NCBI GenBank assembly: GCA_016800925.1
Contig: JABCPU010000455.1
Location: 1 to 51,865 of the forward strand
Direction of reading: 5' to 3'
DNA from: Suillus spraguei
Taxonomy: Eukaryota > Basidiomycota > Agaricomycetes > Boletales > Suillaceae
DNA: 51,865 nucleotides
The notes beneath the pieces are model-generated. The model was given only the letters and a program-made list of their open reading frames with translations. It had not been told where the DNA came from and did no database searches. A program made the position numbers and the translations under genes. Of this stretch, positions 9,735 through 22,460 are shown one piece after another (within the stretch, counting starts at the first letter, position 1; the number at the start of each line of letters is the position of its first letter).

Positions 9735-12700
9735 ATGCCTACAATTACTATGCCTGGTGCTCTTCTTGCGCTCAGTGCCCCATCTTATGCTGAAGAAACT
9801 GCCCCTTTTCTTGATGCTCCAGACGATCAGTTTGCTTCCAATACACCTATCTTGCAAGCTAGTAGCATTCCTTGGTGTTGGCCAGCCTGGCAACAACGCA
9901 CTGGCCTCAGTTCTTCTCCCTTTTCCATTGCAGTTACAGACGATACTCCTGACCTTTGGAAATCACCTGATGCTAATGGGGCAGTCTGGACGTTTGTTTC
10001 CAATTTCTGGGCAGTTGAAGATGCCATGCAGGTGGATTATATCAAAAAAGAGCGTCCTGATAATGATACCAAAGGTCGGGGACTGTGGCTAGACTTTTTC
10101 CACCACAAATGGTCAGAGTGGAAAGTAAACTTTGCTGTTGATGCAGTTCTGGTTGAACGCAGTCTTGATCCTTATTCCATTATGAAGCGCATGAGAGTAG
10201 CCAACGTAAGTTTCATTTATTTTTGTTTCTATATTGCACATTTAATAATTGTTTACGACTAGCTACCTGATCTGGCTACCTCGCAAGTTGCCCTAGCCTA
10301 TCCTGGCCTTGCTGAAGTACTCTTTGGTATTGATGCTTTTACTGAGGATGGCATTGCTCTTAAGGAGCCAGTCCGGCGCTTCTTGGATACGCTTATTGCA
10401 CACCATTGGGCAAGAAATAGGAAGTCTATTGGACGTGAAAGATCCCGACTGGGAAAATTAAAGAAAAAAATAGATGATACATGGCAAGGTACGCTTTTTC
10501 CATTGTACAAAATTTTCTGATATCTAATACTATGTCTCCAGAATTCTTGTCTCTTGCAGAGCAAAATAAATGCCTGGAGTCAGAATCTATCAGGACCTGG
10601 TTGAAGGAAGTTGAGGCGCTTTCAAAAATTCTTACTCGATATCGTGATAAAGACTCTCTGGAGCAGCTTTCTGAGCAGCGAGAGACTCTGAGCAACCTCC
10701 TTCAAGGCTTAGGCGTGAATGTAGAGAGTGGAAGCAAGTTACGTGCGTTAAGATTTAACATTCTTGCTCTTTTCATTTTCTGATTTTTTCTTGAGATAGG
10801 TCTACCTAAGCCTCTCCGTCAAGCTCTCTCATTCCTAGCCACCCAGCAAGATATAACTCTACTTACAGTTTCTATTCAAGATCAATTGAAGCTCTGCGAT
10901 CCCAGCAATACACCAGTAGATTCAATACCTGAATTCGATCCTGATGCCACTCATGATTGGGACTTTCAGTGGTCTGAAGGGGTAGAGGAACTCAACCATA
11001 TGTCTGAGGACGAACTTTGGACTATTCTTGGACTTCCTGAGAAGCGGATACCATTTTTTAACACTTTGCAAGACCCCTATGGTAATTGCGACCCTTGGAC
11101 TGCAGATGGTCAAAGCTGGTTGAAAGATCCCATGAATGGCAAGCCTCTTGCTCTCCGCTGGCATCAACTTGTGGGTCTTGTCAAGATGACAAAGAATTCA
11201 TTTGAAGGAAAGCCCATTCTACTCATGGACGATGTTGGACTAGGGAAGACTATTCAAGTTACTGCCTTGATTGCCTTGCTAGCATTCTACCGTGAATTCC
11301 ATGCTATATACAACTGCTTTCCAGGACAAATAGGTGAGCGTCTCTTGTTAAAACCTAATTGCACTATAGAGCTAATCTCCATCAATATAGCTACCAAGCA
11401 GTGGAGGAATAACTGCGACTCCCCCAATATTCCTAATCTTCCCATCATGCTGGTTATTCCACCCAATCTTATTGCCCAGTTTACTTCAGAGTTGCACCGA
11501 TTTCTCCAACACGGAAGTTTTGATATTCTACCATATCTAGCTACTTGGAACAGTCGACAATCCTGGTGGCAAGATATATGGAGTAGGTCAATTCAGCCAG
11601 AAGGACGACGAATCATTATCACTACTCCAAAGGTATTGAGAGATTTACATTTTTTGTTCACAAAACTGAATATGGCTTTATTGTCTAGGCTTTAGAATCA
11701 GACTTTGACCGCATTTTGGAAGCAGATACTTTTCACCCAACAAAGAGTCCCAGACAGAAAGCAAACTATGCTAGAGATGCACCAAACACAGCTTATGGAC
11801 AACGTTTCCTGTTAGGCGCTGTAGATGAAGCACATAACCAAAGAAATGTCAAAAAGGGTTACTGGGCAATTTTTTCCCTTCGCGAGCGATCTCTAACAAT
11901 GGTTGCCATGACTGCAACGCCAATTACCTCTGGACCTCTTGTACGTTAAGAGCAAGTTATATAATAATTTTTAATGTTAATGCCCCTTCTCCATTCTCCT
12001 AGGATGTGTGGAATATTGGACGATACCTAGGCCTTGAACTATTTGGTAGTCCCTATGACGATGATGCTATAAGAATGCAACGCCAACTTCGCACTGCTAC
12101 CACAAAGGATCGCGAACGCCTCAAACAAGGGGACCGCGTCACCAAGATAATTGTTGGCACAGTGAAAGGCGATGCTAATGCTGAGGTTCCAAGTCTCTAC
12201 CGCAAGCAGATGCTGATTTGGATAACTGACATCCGCAAGAGATTTTCTGGCATTGTCATACGTCGTACTATTTGGTCAGTGGATAATCATAGAGTCAGGA
12301 TCTCTGGCTTAGCGCCGTTCAAGGAGCATAATCTTCTAGTGAAGCTGTATGCTCATGAGGTGACTAATCTTGAGCTGATTGCCAAGGATTTAGTGGAGGA
12401 AGGTGGTACTCGAGCAGCAAAGTTTGCTGCAGGCTCGGTAAATTTTTCTTTCCTTCAAGATTCAACCATTTATCAATCAATTTCCCTAGGATTTCTATGT
12501 TCGTATTCGCAGAGCCTTGTTGCACCCCAGCTGCAATCCAGGATATCCTTGGATGAACCCCACTAATTTGCATGATTGGAGGAAGAACCCATCACGCAAA
12601 CTGGATATTCTTGTACAGCTAATTCAATGGCATCAAGAGATTGACCACCGTCAGCCCCTATGCATTGCTGAGGATAAACTCATCCCATCGTCCTCAATAC

Positions 12701-14201
12701 CTGGTATTGTCACCGGCATTACTGATACTACCCCTTGTGACAAAATTCTGGTCTATTGCGCATTCCCATCCAGCTTTACCCAAGTGACAAAGGTAACCAA
12801 TTATCATTTTTTGAGAAATTTAGCAAAACTTACTTTTTGAACTGCAGGTTCTGGAGCTCCATGGAATCCTGACATTAGTGATCCATGGCAAATTACCGCC
12901 TCTAAAAAGAACAAAAATCATTTCTGAGTTTAAAAATAGCGATCGTGATGGCCCTCGCGTCTTAATCATATCAAACGTTGGGCTAACGGGTCTCAATTTG
13001 CCTTGTGCGAATATATTGATTATTGTGGTGAGCGTTCAGGTTTCATTCCTTCAGTTTCCAGGTTCCTTACCATCTTCAAATACAGGACTCTCTTTGGTCT
13101 GCCACAGATGAAAGGCAACTAATCGGACGCATTTATCGGCCCCCACAACCAAAGACCATCCATATTTACCGAATTGTTGCAGCCAACACTCAGGACGTCT
13201 TTTTGAATAACATCTCCTTCAGCAAGGCTGCCATCCTGGATGCATTCACCGGAGCAACCCCAAGTTTACGCAAGTATCAGCTTGTTCCTTATGATTCAAA
13301 AACTAATTTAATCTTACGCAGGCTCTCTGTTCAGCAATGAAGAGGAAACTGAAGAAACAAGCCAAATTTCAGAGATTGATGACGTCCCAGCTAAGAAGGG
13401 AAAGGGAAAAAAGCCAAAAGCTAGTTCCTCCAAGAAAGGCCATAACGCTCAAAGTAAGGGAGCCGACCGGTCTGTTCGCAAGGCATCAGAGAAACGGGAT
13501 AAAGAGAAGTCTCCCATTCCTCCCAAGTCAATTACTCTGGTGAGCGCTATATCCTTCATACCGATTTGTCAAAGTTCAGTCCAGGCTCATTCAGGAGAAC
13601 CAGCAAAGCATTGTTGCTGGCCCCCAGACCGTTGTTCAGGACGCTCAGATGGATACTGATAGTGGACGCCAGAGCCGAGCAATCCCTGAATGTAGAGCCG
13701 AAGAAGAATCCAGTCAAGCCATTGTAGAAGTTGACTCATTCCATACATCCCAAAACACAATGCTCACGCTTCCTCTTAAGCAGCCAGCTGATAGTGGAGC
13801 CATGCCCCAATGTAGAGCAGTAGAAGAATCTGGTCAGGTTGAATCACCCCAGGCATCCCAAGATGCGACCATAACACTTCCTCTCAAGCGGCCAGCTGAT
13901 TCCAGCTATGATGAACCGGCAACAAAAGCTCAAAAATCAACATCAGGGGACGATATCTCAACCCTTCTTGCCAAGATGGAGCAGAGCGGCCTTACTGTTG
14001 ACATAGGACAATTTTTCACTTTCCTTAAATCTCTTCCAAGTAAGTGCTACTTCTGCAGTCCATTGTAAATCAGCACCAACGACTTTTTGCATTATAGATT
14101 CATCCCAGCCTGGAGGCCATGCATTAGGATCTTTTGTTCCAGGGTTGAGCGCCACTGCAGAGCTTTCAAAGCCGGGGCCATTAAATGCCAGCGGAAAGTA
14201 G
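9735..14201 (+). CDS. SNF2-family DEAH helicase-like protein
   Basis: About 13 exons with 50-65 bp introns give one frame of roughly 1,250 residues, from ATG 9735 to TAG 14199-14201. SNF2 motifs appear in order: motif I MDDVGLGKTIQVTAL (11226), motif II VDEAHN (about 11820), motif III MTATPITSGPLD, then the C-terminal lobe with KILVYCAFPSSF, SNVGLTGLNLPCAN (motif V) and QLIGRIYRPPQPKT (motif VI). The usual DEMGLGKT is DDVGLGKT here, but Lys and Thr are kept, so ATP binding looks possible. The long N-terminal region is not recognised. A charged linker (GKGKKPKASSSKK) and a Ser/Gln-rich tail with an internal repeat (TLPLKQPADS / TLPLKRPADS) follow the helicase. Chromatin or DNA translocation is inferred from the family. 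It lies divergent to the unknown 839-residue gene. Confidence 0.9.
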
Positions 14202-14640
14202 GAGGAAAGATTAGAAGCTCCATCAAATAGACGTATGATGACATGAAGTCTAGTTTGTTGAAATAATGAGCTCGGAGTGACAGTCCGCGAAGCCCATCTA
14301 GAGTTTGGAATGGTCTGACAGGCGAAGTGGGAAAAGAACGTTTGATTGCGTAAAATTACATCGGCTTGCGGCGGATTCAGACATGAACTTACTACTGTGG
14401 ATATTTGGATTACGCGCCGACTGTAAACCCAAGGTACGGAAATGAAGACAAACAACAACTGAGCGGCAGCGTAATTTTGATTGTTGCTGTGGACGGTTGA
14501 CTCGCCGTCGTCCTACCAATTTGATGGGCGTTCAAATGTTCATAGATCCTCCATTTCGCTATTTGCCTTTCCAAATCTGTAAAGCAATGATCGTCTAGCC
14601 TGGGAACGCCGCCTATCCTACTGATATTTTCATTTGCTCA
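14202..14640. other. Spacer between SNF2 gene and pseudogene block
   Basis: No gene seen. A minus-strand open frame covering 13958-14458 overlaps the last coding exons of the helicase gene and looks like a shadow. Confidence 0.5.
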
Positions 14641-15600
14641 TTGTACCCGTTAGACGTCCATTGCTCATCTCAAGGGGCTGCAGAAACAATAGCAGGACAA
14701 GCGATGCTCAAGAACGACCTTCAGGGCGTCGATTCGGAAACAACCAATACGACGACCTCCAGCTTCAGTTCCATTTGCTCTTTGGAACCGGCTCTTGCGC
14801 AGATCAATTTGTCGCCAGTGACTATTCCGGCCTTGCATCAGAACCTCATTGGGAGCGCTTCCCTCCAATATCTGAGTGATATCGTTCAAACTGGTGTGGC
14901 CTCGTCGACTTTCACTTTGGCAATTCTGTTTCACGGCCAGCGTCAATCTGCTTGACGTCACTGCAACTGCGACCTACCACAATCTGACCATTAGCACTAT
15001 CAATCACGTTGATGTGTCTCCAAACGCAATCCACGCTAATGGACATTCTAACATTACGTCGACTGCACTTCCGTTCAACCTCAACATCGACCCATCGACC
15101 AATTGGGCGCTTACGGTCGAGAGCTTAATGTCGACCTTGGTCCTCCGGCAAGTTTATTCCGACATTTTGAACGTGTTGAAAGGTTTACAAGTCACGCTTG
15201 CTGGTTATTGGTCACTAGATATCGTTGACTTTTTTGTAGCTGAACCTTCATCAATCTGACAACATCCCGACTGGGAGTCTCGCTGCTTTTCTGATCATAT
15301 TCCACAATATCCCAAGAACTTTAGTCACCGGCGGCGGCACCTTTGAAGCCATGTTTTCTCAAGCGACAGACAAAGATTCGACAGACCTAGAATTTAGCTG
15401 AGCCGCTGATGGGACTACAAAAACTACAGTTGGGGATGTTCCTGAAGACGTCACGATCGGTGGAGCAGGATTCAGTAAGCGTGAATGATTGACATGGGTA
15501 TGGCCTTTGCTGAAGTTCTCGTTTAGCCCTTCGGTGTTCCAACTTTTGTGAGAAATAACGTGATCGCTCATCTTCTAAAGCCTTACACGATCGGCAACTT
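14641..15600 (+). pseudogene. DUF3712-type protein relic
   Basis: Recognisable pieces on the plus strand are LDVTATATYHNLTISTINHV, SPNAIHANGHSNITSTALPF, a TGSLAAFLIIFHNI-like segment and PEDVTIGGAGF. They are the kind of beta-rich repeats seen in fungal DUF3712 (AsmA/LEA-like) membrane-anchored proteins. The pieces lie in different frames with stops between them, so the gene is dead. A second copy of its 3' part lies inverted at 31480-32040. There is no sign of the membrane-anchored N-terminus. Confidence 0.6.
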
Positions 15601-15734
15601 CTCCCGCCAGTGAATCGGCGACTTTTAAGGCGCTTCGCTTTTGATTCGTGGCTAATCTCAATTATGCACTCTGCTCAGGTAACTATTTATTATCCTGGGT
15701 GAACTGTCCTGACCGTTCCACAGGAACTGCGGTT

Positions 15735-18290
15735 CAGTGGCTAACTCCATAACGTTCCGTTTGGAACGTGGTATCCCGCTGCTATCATTATCCTAGCGAT
15801 CATTGCCGACTTCCTAGCGCGCACGCAGTGTCCAAAATTCATCCAAGTCGCTTGGAGTGTGCTCAGCGCACCTTTTCGCAACTTTATCACTTTAGACGAC
15901 GTCCAGGGTCCCTTCGACGATGACTTTCCAAAACAGGTTTGGATAAATCGAGTGCTTGTCTCTATCTCCCCCATCACCCTGGAAGATCCTTGGAACAACG
16001 TCTTAGTAGCATCAATTGCATGGGTAGGAGTTTTCAATATTTTATTACACGGCCAAAATCACCTTTTAATTTGTCATGGCAGTTTTATACAACCCTGAGA
16101 CTCTTGTTGAGAGCACTGTCCACACCTCCGTATTTGCTTATTCTACTTGCAATTTCGCAAATTGCTGCTGCATGCATTTACTACTTTTCTTTGCCGAATT
16201 ATACTGCCGGTCCTATGATCGCTATTCTAATTTGAACAATATTTCCAGCAACCTTCGTCTGGCCTTTTGCCACTGCAAGCTGTGCGGCCCGCGCTTAACG
16301 TCACCAGCTCAACTGATGTCTGTTCGTTCAACTATGTCTCCGGCACACATACTGACCCTGGGGATTAGATTTCGTTATCCAATCTTTCCTCTCCCGAAGA
16401 TGACGCAAACCTTTGGCGTACCGTATCATTTGTAGAACCGATATTGCACCCAGCATGGAAGCGAACATTGAATGATGCCAATGTTGGGTGCTTGTCGCCG
16501 TTCTTCCGACACAAGAACTTGTTCAACAAATGCCTTGATTACCGTTAACGGTAGGCAAACACTGTCTTCTACATAGGTTAGTCTCTTATGTGCATTTAGT
16601 TATCCGACGCACTCCCTACTGCGCTTTTTGCTGGTATCTAACTCACTTGGCTCGCATTGGAAATCTCATGCAGTGCGTTTTCCCAAGGGTCATAGTCTCT
16701 CGTGACTAACTCACTCCACGCCGAAGAGGCGATGCGTATGCTGTCGCACAACGATTTTGGGATTTTGCTGCAATCTTCTCGTCTCCCCTACGGCTCGTGA
16801 TAGCGCTGGTCTTCCTCTATAGGTAAGTCACAGTTTCCTTGAGATATCGAGCTAAGCAATACCTTAGGATATTGGGATGGAGCGTGATGTCAGGCGTCGT
16901 TGTAATTATTTTTGCCTATATTCTGAACTACCCATTGGCGACATAAAGCATCAAGGTTTAGATTATCGGCTGTTTCATCTTCCTGGCTAACGCCGTATAG
17001 ATTACCCGAGCATCATGGAAGGCCAAGGACAAAAAGATGAATGTCGTGAACGAACCTACTCCAAAATATCAGATTTTTGAAGTTCCATAGTTGGGGTGGG
17101 TGAGCAGAAGCTGATACATGATTCTACTTGACTAGCGTTCCATAGAAAATCAGTGGTCACGCACTGCTCATCAGGCACGAGAAGAGGAACTCAACTGGCG
17201 GGTTAAAGAGAATGTTGTCGGCACTATCATCTCGTTTATATGGTAAACTGTTCGTCTTCAAATTTCGCGCGTATCCCTGACATTTTATAGGATATGGATG
17301 CCTTCCTTGCAACGTTCTCTTGGTATACTTTGGGCGAACAAGAGCAGCTGACGGCGTCCAAGGCGTTTACCGTAGTTGCTCTGTTCTCACAGTTACAGGA
17401 GCTGATGACCGCTCTTCCTGAACAGTTCTTTGCAGTGCTTCGCAGTTTGTCATGCGATACTAAAACTGGATATGCATTTCTTATCTGTTATAGCTTACAT
17501 ATCGATGCAACGTATCGAGGGGCTCCCTCTATCGACACTGGATACCGGCTCTGAAGCGCGTTGCTCGAAAATCGGCTTTAACAATGCAACTTTTGAATGG
17601 CATGGCGTTCGCAAAGGATTGATGACTGAAGCTCGCTTCCGACTTGGACCTCTGAGTTTCAAGTTTCTGAAAGGCCAGCTATGCCTTATCAGTGGTGCGA
17701 CTGGTGCTGGGGAAAGCGCCATGCTCACAGCGCTGCTTGGCGGTCACAGCTCGGCCTTTAGATGCGTTCATGTTAGCTGTTTGTCTGGTGATGTAGATGT
17801 ATCCACAAACAAGAGGAAGCATCAAGTGGCTTACTGCGCCCAACCTCCTTGCAAGTGATATCATCATAACGCAACTTAATTGCTCACTCCGATTGATATG
17901 CAGGGCTTGAACATACAACGATAAGGGACAACATCATTTTCGGCTCCAAGCTCGGCTTCGATGAGGAACGGTACCACAGAGTCGTCGAGGCGTGTGCTCT
18001 TGGACACGATCTTGTTGTATTCGAAGCGGGTGACATGACTGGTAAGAGTTCTCTTTTTATCCATTATTGCTAAGGCATTACTTTGAAACCCAGAAATCGA
18101 CGTGAAAGGCATCACGCTGTCTGGTGGACAGAGAGCTCATATTGCCTCGGCACGCGCTATGTACTCGGAAGCTAATGTGAGTCTTCTGCCGGTCCACTGG
18201 TCCAATATCTTAAACGATTCAAAGTCATGCTCCGGAGGTGAGGACACAAGGTTCCAAGAGAGGAGAGGACCGAGAGGAAATTGAAGGAAG
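15735..18290 (+). pseudogene. ABCC/MRP-type ABC transporter relic
   Basis: Pieces in the order of an MRP half: a membrane stretch ending PKFIQVAWSVLSAPFRNFIT; LGWSVMSGVVVIIFAYILNY; SWKAKDKKMNVVNE; REEELNWRVKENVVGTIISF; TASKAFTVVALFSQLQELMT; then the nucleotide-binding domain with GATGAGESAML (Walker A), VAYCAQ (Q-loop), [10 protein letters not shown] and LSGGQRAHIASARAM (signature). Several frameshifts and stops interrupt it. The Walker A Lys is Glu, which would abolish ATP binding. The signature motif is intact. The second half of the transporter is missing after about 18290. Confidence 0.85.
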
Positions 18291-20230
18291 TTGAGGAAAA
18301 CCGCAAGTTCATGACCAATAGGGATGGTACGAAAGTCGTGCGCAAGAACTCTGCAGCGAAGGGGGTTCCACCAGCGTGTTATGTAAATTTGCAAAGGTAT
18401 GGAAACAGAGACGCGCGTGCTGAAGGATAAGACAGTGACGGAGTGTACGCGGGACGCGTATTTATGTAAAAAGAGTATCCCACATCTTTTTGTCAAGAGG
18501 CTTCTGCAATTTCTGCGCAAGTGAACATAATCTGAAACTCAAAATGAGTGTCAAAACTGGGACACGCCCATCCATGATATATGTCAAACAGGTCTGTTAG
18601 TGAACATTTGACGAGCGGCTCCACGGACTGTAAATCCCTCTAAAGGATATTAAGTTCTGAGCTCCGGAATGCACAACATGCGGGTGCAAGTGCAGGATGC
18701 GTTCCGGGTTCTGCATGTGAATTGACGGCGTGTATTACTTCAAGATTTTGCAAGGCTGCATGCATGACCTGCATCGCAAAAATTGCTCAACTCAGACATG
18801 ACTATACTATTTTGACGCGGCATGAGGCGTGCCCAATTATCATCAGAGAGACTCACAGGTAAGAACTTCAATTCGTGTTATCGGCGAACGGTTGCCTCAT
18901 CCAACCGAATCTCTCATCCAGCAGTTGCATAGCGTACTGTGACCGTTTGTGTTAAAAGGGTTGAAGAAGGATGTGGAGAGCCATCCGAATAAGGTGGAGA
19001 AGGTGATCAAGGTCTTCATGGGCGCGCTGCAGAGTCAGTAGACTGGAGGCAGCTGTACAGGCAACGGGGCAACGGCTGAAAGAGAAGTGATTACATAAGT
19101 TATCTGCAAGCGACCATCAGCCAATGAAAATCGTTCATCGCTTAATTTTACAAGATCACAAGATAGGAACCCCTGATTGGAAATTGCAATAGTATGTAGG
19201 GTGCATGTAGTGATTAATTATAGTGTACAATTGGTGCTGGCGGAGCGCGTCGATATGTGCTGCTACTGTACAGTGATGATGTAGAGCGTGTGAAGTCATT
19301 TATACCTAGGTGCGCGCTTGTCAAAGTAACGTTCGAATAAAAATAATAGCACTCACGTGTAACGTGGATTTCATCTTATTGACGACGCGAAGAACTATGT
19401 CTTTGATCACCGATTGTTGAGGTCGTTCAGGTACCACCACAACCGATTGTTCGGGTCGCTGAAAAACTCAAGTAAGCCCTCGGCAGTGACCCGCCTGACA
19501 GGCTTACTGAATCTAACCACGCCTCGACTTGGTTCTGCGAATGAGATTGTGACTACGTAAAAAAACAGCGCCGCTGATCATGAAACTTACTAAAACTCTT
19601 TTCCCCTTCGTGGGAACCGGTCCAATAGTAGTCGATTGGATTACACGCGTCATCTGATAAGTTTATTGTTAGTGACAGCGAATGATGCGCGGAGAATCGA
19701 ACTTGCCGTAATATCACCCGAAGTAGTAGTAGTGTTGCGATTGTATCGGCAGTAATGAGCAATTGACTATCACAACAAACAAGAATAAACAGTTTGCGGG
19801 CTCTCAAAATTGAACTCGGCCATCAAACATACTGATTTGGATATCATCCGGCATCTTGCGGATGAACTTTCACCGGTCATCAAAGCACCAACTTTCATCT
19901 CTACAGCTGGACACTTATTCTAGGTTCGTTTCCTGTATGTTCTCGTCGCTTATCACCAGTTTGACCTAATACCTATATTCAGCGAAAAATTGATGTTTCA
20001 CTCCTCACTCTGGTCAACAAAGTCCCGACATCACTCTTTCATCTCTTTCCCCCGCTCGTCGTTTCTCCCGACGCGTTATCCACAATCCGAAGGGGATGCA
20101 GTTCACGGGTCATCTGAGAAGTTATATCTCTTGGCTAGCGTCTCGCATCATCTTTGACTAGTATGATGCTTGGTGGAGAAAGGCTAGTTCGCGTATTCAC
20201 TTCTTTTTATGTCGTGCTTATTGATGGACG
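18291..20230. other. About 1.9 kb with no recognisable gene
   Basis: Short frames only, on both strands. A minus-strand frame at 19553-19807 and others show no family features. Confidence 0.5.
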
Positions 20231-20234
20231 CATT

Positions 20235-21330
20235 AGATGGCCATACCATATTACACTGGGACTGTCCATACCACCGGCGGATACCTCCCTCGCACCGCCC
20301 TTACTGTAAAATGCGTTTTCGATATCCACTCAGACAGTTCGCCTGCATGGCTGATATCGGTTGGATTACTGGACATGCCTACATCGTTTATGGGTAAGCG
20401 CTACCGTCTTTGAATCAACTCTAATTTACCCCTCGCCATCCCGCTACTGGCAGACCGTCTGGAAGCATCAGCTTACCCAGTTTTATCCTGCTCCTACTGC
20501 CATTCGTCTCCTTCGTAGACTCGGCGCTCAGCACGTGGAGAACCATGATCTCAGTAGCTTACGCGTCCTTGGCTCTTTCGGTGAACCTATTAACCCCGAA
20601 ACCTGGAACTGGTACAACGAACATGTTGGCAAGAAGCAGTGTGCTATCGTTGATACGTTCTGGTGAGTGAATTTACGAAGTATTTGTGGCCGTGCTCAGT
20701 ATCCTCTTCAAGGCAAACTGAAACTGGATCGATCGTGGTTATTCCATCTCTGATGCGATTGAGACTAAGCCTGGTTCTGCAACTGTTCCCTTCTTCGATA
20801 TTGAGCCTGCTATTCTGGACCTTGTCAGTGGACAGGTATCATTAATGCACTTTGTTCGCTTATGATACTAACAAACTTTCACAGAAATTAGGGGGCAACG
20901 CTGTTGAGAAAGTTCTCGTCATCAAGCAACCTTGGCTTTCAATTGCTCGTACTGTATACGCCAATCACAACCGTTATATGGAGACGTACACGAAGCCATA
21001 CGGTGGAGTTTTCTACACAGGAGACGGTGTCGCACGTGATGAACATGGCATATTGGATCAAGGGCCGTATTGATGGCGAGGACGTTCCTTGGAAGACATC
21101 CCGCCTGTAATGACCATTCTGTAGATATTACCAATGTCTCTAGACGCCGCTCGTTGACTGCTGATGAGTTGACGGGACGGCCATATTTGCCTTCTTCACA
21201 CTTAAACCGTCAGTCTTTTGTCCATTTGTTAAATGTCGATTGACTTCAGATATACCAGGGAATTCAAGTACGACTGCAATGACGAGGCTTCCTTGGCTAA
21301 GGAGCTACAGGATCCTCCTCTATCTCTATC
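20235..21330 (+). pseudogene. Acetyl-CoA synthetase relic
   Basis: Pieces typical of AMP-forming acetyl-CoA synthetase: [122 protein letters not shown] and, near 21250, a trace of EFKYDCNDEASLAKEL. They occur in the correct order but in shifting frames with stops, and the N-terminal third is absent. The enzyme normally makes acetyl-CoA from acetate, CoA and ATP. This copy is not functional. Confidence 0.9.
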
Positions 21331-21381
21331 CCACTTCGTGCTTCCTCGCCCCGACTGACCATCTCCCATATCCAATAGCCG

Positions 21382-22074
21382 ATGACGGTATCAGGCAATG
21401 CTCACCTCCCACTTCCCATATTTGCCGTTGTCAACTCAGGTCTCGCACGCCTGGTCTCACACCCGCTGTTCACCCAGCGTTACCGTAATACTGCGTTTGC
21501 TGGTGAAAAGTTGGGCTGCCATGAAGTTTTGGGAGAATGTGAATCTTGGCGCGGTCGGCGTTGGGGAAGGCGTTGGTATCGTTAGGTGGGTGTTTCAACT
21601 TCTCGATCATTCACATCGGTCGTTTGCCTACTTTAAACTGGTGTTCCTTTCCCGCGTTCCAATATACATTCCCATTCGATGCGCTAACATTTATTTTCTA
21701 CAGCACCGGGGACCTCCCAACGGTGCGCACTACACCTCCACCAGACACGCCTGTAGACGCACTCGGCAGCCTCCGTGGACGCGTAGAACAAGGTGTCGAC
21801 GTCATCGCATGGTCCAATCAAAGTCATCTCCGGCGTTGTCGACAGCTCATTTAACGCCACGTACTCCACTCGTTCTTACCATCTGCTCCCACTGGAGACC
21901 AGTCACTGGCGGTGGAACATGGGGCTGTTGAAGCGAGAGAGTGGGTTATTGATTGCGAATTTGGTGCCGGGCGTAAGGGTGAACGGGAAGGAAGAGAGTG
22001 GGCAGGGGGAGCTCGTGGAACTGAAGAAGAAGAAGAAGTCTCCGAAGCTTCGAGAGCATGATGAGCGGGAATAG
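21382..22074 (+). pseudogene. Unrecognised gene relic
   Basis: Overlapping open frames with a plausible intron near 21590-21702. One stretch reads LKFWENVNLGAVGVGEGV-like sequence, and the 3' part is Lys-rich (KKKKKSPKLREHDERE at the end). No family is recognised. It may be the remnant of a membrane-associated protein. It directly follows the acetyl-CoA synthetase relic in the same direction. Confidence 0.3.
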
Positions 22075-22460
22075 TGGGAGAGCACGAAAAAAGAAGCTTG
22101 CTCCCCTGAATAGGAAGAGCTTGACGTATTGAGGCGTGGTTCGCTCTTCTTCAAGTATGACTTGAGCCGCTTCTCTGCTTTCGGGGCCCAAAGGAAGCCC
22201 CAAGACCCTTACCGTACGGGATTGCTGTCCCCCAAGTTCACATGAGTACGCTTGTTCTTTCTGAGTGCAACTGGTAATGCCATTTGAGGTTCGGCCGAGG
22301 AGCAAAGCACGTTACCTGAGTGAACTTTTCCCCACCCCAGAATGACCAATGATGACTACGTTCCATCTGCAGCGATATAAGGTATACAGTTGTTCAATGA
22401 AATAATATTAAGGTGTACCTGTAGATCAGATACGAATATATGTTGTTGTTGTATTTTCAT

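Noticed and set aside
13958..14458. Minus-strand 166-codon open frame
   Set aside because: It overlaps the last two coding exons of the SNF2 gene, whose plus-strand reading is supported by splicing and continuity; most likely a shadow frame.
19553..19807. Minus-strand 84-codon frame as a small gene
   Set aside because: No domain, no splice context and no repeat; length is within chance expectation for this region.
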